Source: Gemmatimonadota bacterium (GTDB lineage: Bacteria > Gemmatimonadota > Gemmatimonadetes > Longimicrobiales > Gaopeijiaceae). From it: a stretch of 64,000 nucleotides of DNA. Location: positions 1-64,000 of the forward strand of contig JAJDTB010000057.1 in assembly GCA_022827345.1 (NCBI GenBank), written 5' to 3'. The translations under genes were made by a program, and so were the position numbers. Of the stretch, positions 17,461 through 26,487 are shown in pieces (position 1 is the first letter of the stretch; each line of letters begins with the position of its first letter). The notes under the pieces were generated by a model, which worked only from the letters and a program-made list of their open reading frames with translations, had not been told where the DNA came from and ran no database searches.

Positions 17461-20445
17461 TCAAAAGGACACACGGACCGATCCCTCGAGCCGTGTCAGC
17501 TGAGGGAAGATGTTCTGGCGCTGGTGGTAGTAGAAATCACTGCTCCCCCGGCTTTCGGGATCGGTATCGGCCACATCCTCGTGCACGTAGAGGAATCCGG
17601 GGTTGCGAGCCAGGAGCCCCAGCGTCGCTCGCGAAGCGCCCATTCGAGCTGCCCAGTCGCCGGGCAGCGTGTAGTGCGCCGCAACCTCGCGGATCCGGAT
17701 GTAGTCGTTCCTGTTGATCCAGTAGCCGTAGGCGTTGGACGTCTGGATCGCCGCCGCCAGAAGCGGGTTCTGCTCCAGCATGGCCGCCTCCGGGCTGTTC
17801 CTGAACACCTCGTCACGCGCCCACTCCTGGATGCTCATCACGCGCATCTGGAAGAATCCTTCGGCCATGGCCGAGAGTCTCAGGTTCTGCCCGATCTGCA
17901 TCGACGTCATCAGCGATGCGTTCCAGTCCGGGCCGGGTGAGCCGAGGAAGACCTCGCCGGCCTGGTTGCAGGGCATGGGGCCACCGTTCTCGCTGGCGCA
18001 GAGAATGTTGACTGCCCGCTGAGTTACCGGATCCCAATCCGCCGAGACCACGTTGTGGGCCCACATGCCGCCCACGGGATAGCCCTCGGCGTGGGCGTTC
18101 CCCCGTCCGCGGCTGATGAAGTCGATGTCGCCCATGTCGACGATCTCGTTCGACGTGTGGCTCAGATTCAGCGTCACGTCCCAGCTGAGGCCGGAACGCA
18201 CGAGCGGTACGACCGTCGTGGAAAAATCGAAGCCCTGGTTGTCCACCTGACCAAGGTTCACCCACTGCGAACCGGAGAAACCGGTCGAGGGCGCCACGCT
18301 TCTCTGCAAGAGCGCGTCCGTCGTCGTCTGCCGGTAGCCGGTGAACTCCACCGACCAACGGCCGTTCAACATCTCAGCGTCGAGACCGAACTCGACTTCG
18401 GAACTGCGCTCCGGCTTCAGGTTGGGGTTGCCCGGGTTCGCCGGACGGACACCGGGCTGGTCGCCTCGCGCGATCGCGGGTGCGTACGTCCGGATCGCGT
18501 CGAAGGAGCCGGGCTGGCGGCCCGCCTCGCCCCAGGCCGCGCGGACCTGGAGCTGGTCCACCCAGTTCACGTTGAAGAAATCGGCGTCGCTGAGCACCCA
18601 TGAACCGCTCAGCTTGGGATAGATGACCGGGTCGATCTCCACGCCGAATGCGCTGTTGTCGTCACCGCGGATCGCGGCGGTGATGAAGATCTGATCCCGC
18701 CATTCGAACCGTTCCTGGATATAGGCGCCCCAGGTCTTGTTCTCGCTGAAGAACTCTCCTGCGAAGCGCTGCGACGCCGTGGTCACCGTCGTCAGGGCGG
18801 GTGCGGGGAAGTTCAACCCCTCGGCGTTCGTGGTGTGCGTCTCGCGGGTATAGTACTGGATGCCTGCCGACGTCGCCGACCGTATGTCCGACGTGAGGTC
18901 GAATGTCGCCGTCGCCGCGTAGTCCAGCGTCGTCTGGAGTTCGGTGCCCTCGTCCACCTCCCTCCAGCCTTGTGCCAGGCGAAGGCCCCACATGTGGTTT
19001 GACGGGTCCTCCTGACGCGGGAACAGTCTTCCGTTCTGCTGATAGACCAGGTCGATACCGCTGGTCAGGCGGTGGGAGAACCAGTCGAACGGGTCGTGAT
19101 TGACATTGACGTTCCACGTCGTGTGGTGGACGTCGTCACGGTGGCGCACCTTCCACGTCTCCTCCGGCACCGACTGCAGGAAGCCGCGGCGCACCGTGTT
19201 CAGCGTCAATGGACTGGCAAAGATCACCTGTCCGAAGTAGCCCAGAGTACCGGTGAATCCCTCGGGTGCGCGGCCGATCTGTGCCTTGGTGTAGCTGAGG
19301 CCTGCAGTGATGCGCAGATCCTCCCTGGCTAGTGCATTAACGTTGACGCGGCCCGAGATCTGCTCGATCCAGTTGTTCGGAACAATCCCCTCGTCGTCCT
19401 GATACGAGAGCGCGGCATAGTAGCCGAAGTCACCGGTACCGCCCGTCACGTCCAGGTTGTACGTCTGCGTCATGCCGTTGAAGATCACTTCCCGGCCCGC
19501 CTGCTCCTCGGCCAGAAGCGGGTGGTGCAGGACTACGTTGCCGCTCGCGGGGTCCCGGGCGCCGTTCGTGGGAATCCACTCCGACGCGTCGTTCCAGAAC
19601 TGTGAGCCGAGGCGTACCTGGGCGTTGAACTGGGCGTCACCCGCCTGACCCTTCTTGGTGATGATCTGGATCACCCCGTTGCTGGCCTCGCTTCCGTATA
19701 GCGTCGACGCCGCCGGACCCTTCACCACCTCGACGCTCTCCACGTCCGCCGGGTTGAGGTCGTTCAGGCGCGCACCGTCCCTCGACACGCGTACCCCGTC
19801 GATATAGACGAGCGGGGTGGACCTCATGGAAACGCTGGAGATCCCGCGCAGCGCCACTGTGGTGCCGCTGCCGATGTTGCCGGATCGCTGCAGAATCGAC
19901 GCGCCGGCAATTCGTCCCTGCAGCAGCTGGTTCACCGTGGTGATAGGGGCGATCTCTACAAGCTCTGCCGCCTCGACGATGCCGATCGAGTGGCCGATCT
20001 GACGACGCTCCGTCACGCCTGCCGTCCCGGTCACAACGATCTCGTCCAGTGCAAATGCCTGCTGGCGGAGATTGAACTCCAGCAGCGTAGTCTGGCCGGC
20101 CACGACCTGGACTTGCTGGCTGGCGGTAGCGTAACCGATGTACTGTACCGATACCGTGTAGGTGCCAACCGGTATGTCCTCCAGCAGGAAACGGCCCCCG
20201 GCTCTCGCCAGACCGCCCCGTTGCAGGTTCGAGATTGTCACCTGCGCCCCCTGGAGGGCGTTGCCGCTGCCATCCTCACGAACCAGGCCCGAGATGCTGC
20301 CCTGCTGGGCCTGAAGCCCGCCCACTCCCAACAGCACCATGATGCATGCCGCCGGGAAGGGAACGAGCAGCCCCCTGGGTAGCCATCCCCGACGCCGACA
20401 TCGGGGCGGCGGTGTCGATCGGTTGCTGGGACTATCAATCCACAT
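17461..20445 (-). CDS. SusC/RagA-type TonB-dependent receptor
   Basis: A 994-residue outer-membrane active transporter. After a signal peptide ending near 'GGLQAQ' comes a carboxypeptidase-regulatory-like domain (about 45-130, 'GRFLLEDIPVGTYTVSVQYI'), then 'ALDEIVVTGTAGV', then the plug domain with 'PLVYIDGVRVSRDG' and 'EVVKGPAASTLYGSEASNGV', the SusC signature. The remaining 700 residues alternate aromatic strands of a 22-stranded barrel and end in Phe ('LEGSVRVSF'), as barrel proteins do. GGGAG lies seven bases before the ATG at 20445. susD follows 79 bases downstream, making a Sus-type uptake pair energised by the TonB/ExbBD genes at 47411-51405 or elsewhere. Confidence 0.92.
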   Translation of the reverse strand: MWIDSPSNRSTPPPRCRRRGWLPRGLLVPFPAACIMVLLGVGGLQAQQGSISGLVREDGSGNALQGAQVTISNLQRGGLARAGGRFLLEDIPVGTYTVSVQYIGYATASQQVQVVAGQTTLLEFNLRQQAFALDEIVVTGTAGVTERRQIGHSIGIVEAAELVEIAPITTVNQLLQGRIAGASILQRSGNIGSGTTVALRGISSVSMRSTPLVYIDGVRVSRDGARLNDLNPADVESVEVVKGPAASTLYGSEASNGVIQIITKKGQAGDAQFNAQVRLGSQFWNDASEWIPTNGARDPASGNVVLHHPLLAEEQAGREVIFNGMTQTYNLDVTGGTGDFGYYAALSYQDDEGIVPNNWIEQISGRVNVNALAREDLRITAGLSYTKAQIGRAPEGFTGTLGYFGQVIFASPLTLNTVRRGFLQSVPEETWKVRHRDDVHHTTWNVNVNHDPFDWFSHRLTSGIDLVYQQNGRLFPRQEDPSNHMWGLRLAQGWREVDEGTELQTTLDYAATATFDLTSDIRSATSAGIQYYTRETHTTNAEGLNFPAPALTTVTTASQRFAGEFFSENKTWGAYIQERFEWRDQIFITAAIRGDDNSAFGVEIDPVIYPKLSGSWVLSDADFFNVNWVDQLQVRAAWGEAGRQPGSFDAIRTYAPAIARGDQPGVRPANPGNPNLKPERSSEVEFGLDAEMLNGRWSVEFTGYRQTTTDALLQRSVAPSTGFSGSQWVNLGQVDNQGFDFSTTVVPLVRSGLSWDVTLNLSHTSNEIVDMGDIDFISRGRGNAHAEGYPVGGMWAHNVVSADWDPVTQRAVNILCASENGGPMPCNQAGEVFLGSPGPDWNASLMTSMQIGQNLRLSAMAEGFFQMRVMSIQEWARDEVFRNSPEAAMLEQNPLLAAAIQTSNAYGYWINRNDYIRIREVAAHYTLPGDWAARMGASRATLGLLARNPGFLYVHEDVADTDPESRGSSDFYYHQRQNIFPQLTRLEGSVRVSF

Positions 20446-20636
20446 CGTTTACTCCCGGATACGAGAAAGCCGTGCGTACGCGGTCGCGCACGCGATACAT
20501 CTATTCCAAATCCATCGGCGCGAGCAGACGGATTAAGCGTATTTGTATGTCAATTTGTATTCCGATATGGGGCTCACTACGTGTGCGCGCAAGCCCTGAG
20601 TTGCTGTTGTCGGAGCGTGGACTGCCAGCCCGACGT

Positions 20637-22718
20637 TTACCAGGACCGTTCTGCAGCGTCCCTGACGAGCACCGCGGCATCCCGCTCCAGCAGGTATCCC
20701 CGCCCCATCAACTCCCGGCACACCCGCTCGACCTCGGCAACGTATGCCTCGTGGGTGGGATAGCGTTCCTGCACCGACCGTCGCGGATCCTGCAGGCCCG
20801 CCCGCTCCGCCTCGGTCCGCGGGAAAGCCAGATACGACCCCATCCACCGGGTGAGCATGCCGCCGGCGCCCCACGACGCGTCCCGCAGGTTCCACCCCGT
20901 GTAGGTCGCGAGCGGCACCGCCACATGCGGCAGGCGGATGCCCGCGACCTCGTTCCCGTCGGCGTCGACCGCAGGCACCAGGGTGGTGAACGCCGGTCCA
21001 ATCTCGGGCGGCACTTGGTCGGCAATCCCCTGGCTGGCCCAGCGCGGGCCGGGATCCAGTCGGAACGGCTGGTAGTAGTCCTCCGGCGCCAGGGCTCCGG
21101 GGATTGCGGGCCAGCCGGCACGGAACGCCGCCAGATCCACCAGCGTGCCATCGTCGATACGCGGATACCGGCTCTCGGGCGGCTCGACCCCGTCGGCAAC
21201 CCACCGATCGAGCGCCACGAGCAACGCCCTCATCACGGGCCGGGTGCTGGCCCGGTTCACCGGACTCTGATAGACGCCTCCGGTCATCGAATTATGCGCA
21301 GTCCCCGCGATCATGTAGATGCGCACGGACGGGTCGAGATCGGCGTCGGCGGTGCCTTCCACATCGGTATGCAGCAACGAAGCGGCGCGCGACCAGTACT
21401 CTGTCGAGGTCTGCGTGAAAAAGATCCTCGGGACGTGACCGCTCGCACGCGCCCGGTCGAGCATCGACCCGCTGGCTCCCGTCACCGGATCGACCTGGTG
21501 GACGGAGTTGAACGGGAAGAAGTCCGACGGATACAGCGTCTCCTCGTGATGGCTGCCGTGGCGCGTGGTCTGGCCGAAGCGATGGTTGAAAACCCCCTTC
21601 CCCGCGCCCGCGACATGGGGCATGATGGCATCGAAGACGAAGCGCCCATCCAGGTCCGCGTTGAACCCCTCGTAGGTGAAGTGATGGAGGAAGCGGCCGG
21701 ACTGGGATCCTCCGTAGCCGTAGGCGTACTCGACCGCGCCCGCCAGCGGATTGGCGCGCGGGCCCTCCGTGTCCGACCCGTAGCGGAAGAACGAGATCAC
21801 GTCGCGCGTGGCCGCCAGCCCCAGCCCGGTGACCCTGGGGTCCTTCCCCTCGTAGACGAGGTCGTAGAGCCAGCCCGGCTCGAACCCTTCGTCGAGGTAG
21901 ACCCAGTTCGGATCGGGTACAACCGCACCGTTCTCCAACCGGCCGAACCTCCACTCGTCCCGCGGGATCTCCACCCCCTTTGCGTCGCGGCTCGGCCGCT
22001 TCACCAACGTCGCCCTGTCGTTATCCAATGAAACGGACGGATAGGGCCGCGAACTTCCCCAGTCGAAGGGCAGGCTGTGGTACCTCCGCATCGCGGCGTC
22101 GCTGCCCGGTTCGATCACGTTCGCGATGTACAGCCCGTAGACGGTCGACTCCATCTCGGCGTAGATGCTTCCGACGATGGCGCTTCCGTCCGCGTTGCGA
22201 GCGATCGGCACCCCGATCTGAACGCGGTCGTTGCCGGCCAGCACGTCCCCGCTCCACCCGCTCCACAGGATCGAGTAGCCCTCTTCCATGAGGAACCCGT
22301 CACCGGCGTCGTCCAGCGTGGCCGGATCGTTCCCGCCCCCGCCGTTGAAGGTCCCCAGCGCGACCTTGTTGCCGCGGTTGGCCACGTCGTAGAGCAACCG
22401 GCCGTTCCCGCGACCGGGATCGACGGGCTTGAGCAGGAAGAAGTCGGTCCAGACCTCGACGCGTCCGCGGTCGTTGGTCGGCGCCAGACCCAGGTCGCTC
22501 ACGCGGGCATTGGCGGGGTCGTTCGGGTCGACCTCGATGTGGAGCCGGCCGACGATCTTCTCGTACGGTCCGGTCTCGGCGAACGCGTGCCCGCCGGCGA
22601 AGGGGACACGTTCCTCGACCTCGACGCGCACGACCTGGGCGTCCATTGCGGCCGGGCATATGGCCGCCACCGGCGTGACGACGCCGAGCGCGGTGACAAC
22701 GGTGTAGACGGATCGCAT
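20637..22718 (-). CDS. secreted alpha/beta hydrolase (PF20091-like)
   Basis: 693 residues from ATG 22718 (GGAGG upstream) with a signal peptide ending near 'PAAMDAQ'. It matches the large secreted alpha/beta-hydrolase domain family: 'VRVEVEERVPFAGGHAFAET', 'GRLLYDVANRGN', and the nucleophile elbow 'YGYGGSQSGRFLHHFTYEGF', where the Ser after GG would be catalytic. 'AGTAHNSMTGGVYQSPVNRA' near the C-terminus probably holds the catalytic His region. Members are poorly characterised esterases. It is monocistronic and has a repeated operator-like site directly upstream, so it is probably regulated on its own. Confidence 0.82.
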   Translation of the reverse strand: MRSVYTVVTALGVVTPVAAICPAAMDAQVVRVEVEERVPFAGGHAFAETGPYEKIVGRLHIEVDPNDPANARVSDLGLAPTNDRGRVEVWTDFFLLKPVDPGRGNGRLLYDVANRGNKVALGTFNGGGGNDPATLDDAGDGFLMEEGYSILWSGWSGDVLAGNDRVQIGVPIARNADGSAIVGSIYAEMESTVYGLYIANVIEPGSDAAMRRYHSLPFDWGSSRPYPSVSLDNDRATLVKRPSRDAKGVEIPRDEWRFGRLENGAVVPDPNWVYLDEGFEPGWLYDLVYEGKDPRVTGLGLAATRDVISFFRYGSDTEGPRANPLAGAVEYAYGYGGSQSGRFLHHFTYEGFNADLDGRFVFDAIMPHVAGAGKGVFNHRFGQTTRHGSHHEETLYPSDFFPFNSVHQVDPVTGASGSMLDRARASGHVPRIFFTQTSTEYWSRAASLLHTDVEGTADADLDPSVRIYMIAGTAHNSMTGGVYQSPVNRASTRPVMRALLVALDRWVADGVEPPESRYPRIDDGTLVDLAAFRAGWPAIPGALAPEDYYQPFRLDPGPRWASQGIADQVPPEIGPAFTTLVPAVDADGNEVAGIRLPHVAVPLATYTGWNLRDASWGAGGMLTRWMGSYLAFPRTEAERAGLQDPRRSVQERYPTHEAYVAEVERVCRELMGRGYLLERDAAVLVRDAAERSW

Positions 22719-22750
22719 CGGTACCTCCAGGGAATCGGGCAGATTTGTAT

Positions 22751-22786
22751 TGTTTACTTTACATTATGTAATGTTTGCTTTACATT
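22751..22786 (-). promoter_or_regulatory. tandem operator-like repeats upstream of the alpha/beta hydrolase
   Basis: Two copies of a 15-base element, TGTTTACTTTACATT at 22751-22765 and TGTTTGCTTTACATT at 22772-22786, match at 14 of 15 bases and start exactly 21 bases apart (two helical turns). The first overlaps a 13-base palindrome TTACAT-T-ATGTAA (22759-22771). The block is AT-rich within GC-rich surroundings and begins about 33 bases upstream of the ATG at 22718, so it overlaps the likely promoter. This is the layout of a dimeric repressor or activator site; no regulator gene is adjacent. Confidence 0.55.
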
Positions 22787-22825
22787 GCGTTTCGTGTGGG
22801 GGCCGGCCCAGCTGCTGTCCCGCCT

Positions 22826-23974
22826 CTATCGATTCACTCGGTGAACATGCACCGTCTCGACCCCGAGTGCGTCGCGACGGATCCCGACCACGGCCGTGCG
22901 CGTGATCTGCGTCAACGCCAGACCCTCCGGAATCCCGACAGGTCCGGCGTAACGGCCATCCGCAGTGAACACCCACCACAGACCCCCGCTGCCGCTGCGC
23001 CCGGCAAGACTGGCCCCCAGCGCGAAGGCATGATCCAGTGGCTCGTAGGGTTGGACCCAGAGGAACCCTTCCCGGTCCGGCAGAAAGTCCCAGTACACCG
23101 ACACCCGCGCCGGGACGGGCGCGACTTCAAGTCTCTCGCGTGTGAAGAACCCCTGATCTGCCGAACCCTCCGCCAGCGCGACCTCGATCACCTGCTCGAG
23201 GGCGGCTTCACCCGAGATCGATTCAGCCGGTTCCCACGCGATCTCGTTGTCCGTTCCCCCATTGCGAACACTGCGGATGGACGGCACCTCGGTGTCTCCC
23301 AGATAGGCCCGGGTCCCATCCGAGGCGAACACCGCGCGTGGCGACAGAGGATGCGGGCTGCCTCCACCCGCAGAGGCGTAGCGAAAAAACCCCTCGAGCG
23401 AGCCGAGTTCACCGAGGTGGGCGCCGTCCCGGTCAAAGCGATGAACCAGAATCCTGTCGCGCTCGCCGTGCCCCGCGGCCACGACTCCACCCAGCACCCA
23501 ACCCTCCCCCAGCGGGCCCACGGCGACACTCATGTCGGGGTACGCGCCGGTCGGAATCGCCACGACCTCCACCGTGCCGTCCGGCAGGAAGCGGCTGACC
23601 CGTCGCAACCGGCTGTCGAACGCCTCGATCGTGTCCCCCCGCGGCCACGCAGCCGAGAGATACCTGAACTCGCCGGGTCCCTCCCCACTGCCGCCCAGCC
23701 GCCCGACGAACGTCCCCTCCCGGCTGAACATGCGGATTTCGCTGCTCCCTCCCAACGGCACGACGAGCCGCCCGTCCGGGAGGACGAATGGAGACACGAC
23801 CCGGTCGAACTCCTGCAGCGTATCGCCCGTGACAACGCCCACGCTCAGCACCGCTTCGGCCTCGATCGTCGGGGGCGCCCCAGCACCCGGGTCCACCACC
23901 AGGCCGGCATCGGGATCTGCGTCGCAACCCGCGAGCGCGACCAGCGCGCCGTGCACCAACGTGAGCCTCTTCAT
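22826..23974 (-). CDS. six-bladed beta-propeller lipoprotein
   Basis: 382 residues. 'ALVALAGC' is a clear lipobox with Cys17. The body has repeated propeller units such as 'FVLPDGRLVVPLGGSSEIRM', 'DTIEAFDSRLRRVSRFLPDG' and 'GEGPGEFRYLSAAWPRGDTI', typical of the 6-bladed propeller lipoproteins common in Bacteroidota and Gemmatimonadota. No enzymatic residues can be named; a ligand-binding surface role is likely. The gene lies about 30 bases downstream of the end of the frameshifted dimethylformamidase-like gene, on the same strand, and may share its transcript. Confidence 0.78.
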   Translation of the reverse strand: MKRLTLVHGALVALAGCDADPDAGLVVDPGAGAPPTIEAEAVLSVGVVTGDTLQEFDRVVSPFVLPDGRLVVPLGGSSEIRMFSREGTFVGRLGGSGEGPGEFRYLSAAWPRGDTIEAFDSRLRRVSRFLPDGTVEVVAIPTGAYPDMSVAVGPLGEGWVLGGVVAAGHGERDRILVHRFDRDGAHLGELGSLEGFFRYASAGGGSPHPLSPRAVFASDGTRAYLGDTEVPSIRSVRNGGTDNEIAWEPAESISGEAALEQVIEVALAEGSADQGFFTRERLEVAPVPARVSVYWDFLPDREGFLWVQPYEPLDHAFALGASLAGRSGSGGLWWVFTADGRYAGPVGIPEGLALTQITRTAVVGIRRDALGVETVHVHRVNR

Positions 23975-24001
23975 CGCACCCGCCTCCTTGCCATCTCTAC
24001 C

Positions 24002-24945
24002 TCATCGGGACGACCACGGGATTTCCACCCTCCTGGCCCGGCCCGGCGCCTCCAGATTGCCGCTGTCGTCCACCGCCCGGGTGAGCACCGCAACCTCGCT
24101 CGTCCCCGCGTCCGGCTCCCACTCATACCGCCAGGACGTCCGTCCCTCCGCCGGGTGCCACGTCGCCCCACCATCCACCGACACCTCCACCCCCGCCACC
24201 TCCCCACCCCCGCCGTCCGCGGCCGACCCGCTCAGGTAGGTGGTCACGACATCACCCCTGCGCACGAACGCCACCGAGTCGATCCCCGAAGCCGGCGCCA
24301 CATCGTCCGTCGAAGCCTCGGCCCTCACCAGACCCTCCTCCAGCGTCGCCGGCTGCACCCCCATGTCCGCGAACAGGTTCACGGTAGCCTGCTGCAGCAC
24401 GCGATCAGGCCCGTGCGGATCCACCCCCACGCGCGTATCCACCGTATTCTGCCGCTCCGGCGGCACCCCCGTCTCGCTGTCGTGGTGCGCATCGAGCCCC
24501 CACGACCACTGCAGCGTCCCAGCGCCGAACACCAACGCCCCGCTCTCGTGCCGGTACATCACCGCGTGATGCGTCGCCGACCCCGCCTCGCACCCCCGCC
24601 CCGGGTGCACGCAGTACAGCACGTTGTCGAAAGTGCTCGCCGCCAACCGGAACAGCCCCGGCGGCCGGAACCCGTTGTCGATGTCCGAGTCCCATTCGTG
24701 CCCCAGAATCCCCTTGATCGAGACGTAGCGCTCGCCGGGCTGCAGCCGCGCCACCGCCGTGTTCCGCCAGAAGCGCAGCCCCGCGAACTCCGCATCCACG
24801 ACGATCGGGTCGTTCCGCCAGGCGTTCACCGTGAACAGCGTCCCCGTCAGCGCGTTCTCCGGCCACGGCCCCTCGGCGTTGATCGACCGGTGGTCCCGGA
24901 ACTCCCCTGTCCACTCGACCGGGTCGAGCCGCGCCGGTGGTCCTG
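24002..24945 (-). pseudogene. N,N-dimethylformamidase-like protein, 3' part after a frameshift
   Basis: This frame continues the protein of the upstream open frame. From about 24945 it reads 'PARLDPVEWTGEFRDHRSIN' and then 'TVNAWRNDPIVVDAEFAG', the expected continuation of the DMFase-beta-like C-terminal domain (PF20254 type). An internal ATG or GTG could restart translation (275 residues from 24829). It ends with a beta-sandwich-like segment, 'VAGVEVSVDGGATWHPAEGR', of the kind found at the end of these enzymes. Loss of one C in a CCC run near 24941 would explain the shift. Whether it is a real mutation or a base-call error cannot be told from one sequence. Confidence 0.7.
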
Positions 24946-26136
24946 CGAATCCTTGTACGTCACCAGCGTGCGGTAGGGCTGCCCCGAGCCGTCGATGCTC
25001 GTCTCCCAGCGCACCTTCCAGTAGACCTCGTTCGAGCTGAAGAAGGCGAGGTGCACGCCAGCCGCCCGCGCGGCCTCCACATTCCGGCGCTGGCGCCCCG
25101 TCCAGTACTCGTCGTGCCCGACCGAGAGGAAGACCCTGTGCTCCAGCAGCTCCCCACCGCGCCGGTCCGTGTCGACGCCTGACGAATAGCTGACGTCGTA
25201 GCCGTTCCGCTCAAGCCAGCGCACCATCGGATACTCGGAGTTGAAAGGCATGTTCACGGCCCGGTAGTGCCGCGTCTCGAAGGGCCGGTTGTAGCTGACC
25301 TTCGGCGCCCGCGGCTCGCCGCCGTGCAGCCGCAGCCGCTCCGGATGAAGCCGCCCGTAGACGCTGTGCCCGCCGTAACGGTTGTAGGCCTGCCAGGTCA
25401 GGTCCGAGGTCTGGAAAAGCATGTCCGACTCGCCGTCGTCGTCCCGCACCACGAAGTAGACGTGGCTCGCCCGCGGCTCGCGCAGCGCGTTGCGCATGAC
25501 CGCCCGGAAGCCGTCCGCCTCCCACAGCGAGTCGCGCCCCGTCGGCGGCAGCGGCGTGGGCCCGAACCGGTCGTTCTTGACCCAACCCTCCACCGGATCC
25601 TCGCGCACCAGCCGCGCAAAGTAGATCCCCGACGTCGCGTCCTCCGGCGCCCGCCACGACGCCGACACCGCCCAGTTGCCGCAGTCCACCAGCGGCGCGG
25701 GCCAGGTGTCCATCCCCCCGTCCTCGCCCAACACCGGGATCGGCCCCCGCAAACACTCCGGCTGCTCCTGCGGCAGCGCGGCCGAAGGCTCGATCGAGTC
25801 CACCCTCCGCGCGCCCATCCCGCCGTAGTAGCCCATGCGGTAGATGTCGATCCGGTAGTCGTCCGAATCCGTGTCGACCTTGAACTCGACCGTCTCCCCC
25901 TGCGCGATCGCGATCTCCGTCCCGAACCCCTGGATGCTCGGATCACCGTACCCGTTGATGTCCCACTCGGTCGCCGGATGCCCCTCGAGGCAGTTCTCCG
26001 CGACAATCTCGTTGGCGGGCCTGGTGCACGCGTACGCAAGCATCAGGTCCTCCAGGCCGCAGCCGGCGGCGAGCATCGCAAGCGTGAAGGGCAGGAGGGT
26101 GAGGAGAGGGCGGCGCAGCGGACGTGGCAGAATCAA
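24847..26136 (-). CDS. N,N-dimethylformamidase-like lipoprotein, 5' part (frameshifted)
   Basis: The amino-terminal two thirds of a DMFase-beta-like hydrolase. The start is uncertain: a TTG at 26136 with GGAG upstream gives the short hydrophobic leader 'LLTLLPFTLAMLAAGC' (lipobox), while the frame remains open to 26256. Family features include 'FKVDTDSDDYRIDIYRMGYY', 'DATSGIYFARLVREDP', 'YFVVRDDDGESDMLFQTSDL' and 'YNRYGGHSVYG', with a later 'HRVFLSVGHDEYWTGRQRRN' that contains the probable metal-site histidine and glutamate. The reading frame breaks after 'LVTYKDSQ' near 24941 and ends out of register at 24847; the correct continuation is in the -1/+2 frame down to 24002. Confidence 0.75.
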   Translation of the reverse strand: MILPRPLRRPLLTLLPFTLAMLAAGCGLEDLMLAYACTRPANEIVAENCLEGHPATEWDINGYGDPSIQGFGTEIAIAQGETVEFKVDTDSDDYRIDIYRMGYYGGMGARRVDSIEPSAALPQEQPECLRGPIPVLGEDGGMDTWPAPLVDCGNWAVSASWRAPEDATSGIYFARLVREDPVEGWVKNDRFGPTPLPPTGRDSLWEADGFRAVMRNALREPRASHVYFVVRDDDGESDMLFQTSDLTWQAYNRYGGHSVYGRLHPERLRLHGGEPRAPKVSYNRPFETRHYRAVNMPFNSEYPMVRWLERNGYDVSYSSGVDTDRRGGELLEHRVFLSVGHDEYWTGRQRRNVEAARAAGVHLAFFSSNEVYWKVRWETSIDGSGQPYRTLVTYKDSQDHRRGSTRSSGQGSSGTTGRSTPRGRGRRTR

Positions 26137-26487
26137 GGCGATGATCTCCGAGGAGGCGTTACCGGGGCGGGAGGAGTTGTGCTGCACGCTGGCACCACGC
26201 CCGCAAGGTGCGCGCGGGAACCCATCGCACCGGTCCGCGTTGCGCACCGATAGCACAACGGCAAGTGTCGGTCGGACACCGTACTTTCGTCAACACTAAA
26301 CCTTTATGTTAAGTATCAACAACGCCTGTCGGAGGGAACCCTGCGAACCATGTGCACAGTATCATTACGTGACCCCGGCAACGACTACGGCGAAGACTGG
26401 CTCGGCAAGCACTACGAGGAGCACCACGAACGGCGTTAGTCCCCTGCCCTGACTTGACAATCAGCAAGACATCCGGGAGGACACGCC
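26137..26487. other. intergenic region between the DMFase-like gene and the Rieske-GltS gene
   Basis: A divergent gap of about 350 bases. It holds the likely promoters of both flanking genes, an AT-rich core around 26285-26320, an imperfect dyad GTGTCGGTCGGACAC near 26257-26271, and the tiny candidate reading frame at 26350. No RNA gene was recognised. Confidence 0.5.
26350..26439 (+). CDS. candidate 29-residue small protein
   Basis: An ATG at 26350 opens a 29-codon frame ending at TAG 26437-26439, 48 bases before the Rieske-GltS gene. The peptide has an acidic, aromatic and His-rich second half ('GNDYGEDWLGKHYEEHHERR'). Its codons end almost exclusively in C or G, as in real genes here. GGAGGG lies upstream but about 13 bases away, which is too far for an ideal ribosome binding site. 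It may be a leader peptide, a small protein or a decayed remnant. Confidence 0.3.
   Translation: MCTVSLRDPGNDYGEDWLGKHYEEHHERR

Noticed and set aside
26257-26271. Imperfect dyad GTGTCGGTCGGACAC upstream of the DMFase-like gene
   Set aside because: Arms of only five bases with an odd centre; not distinguishable from chance in GC-rich DNA.
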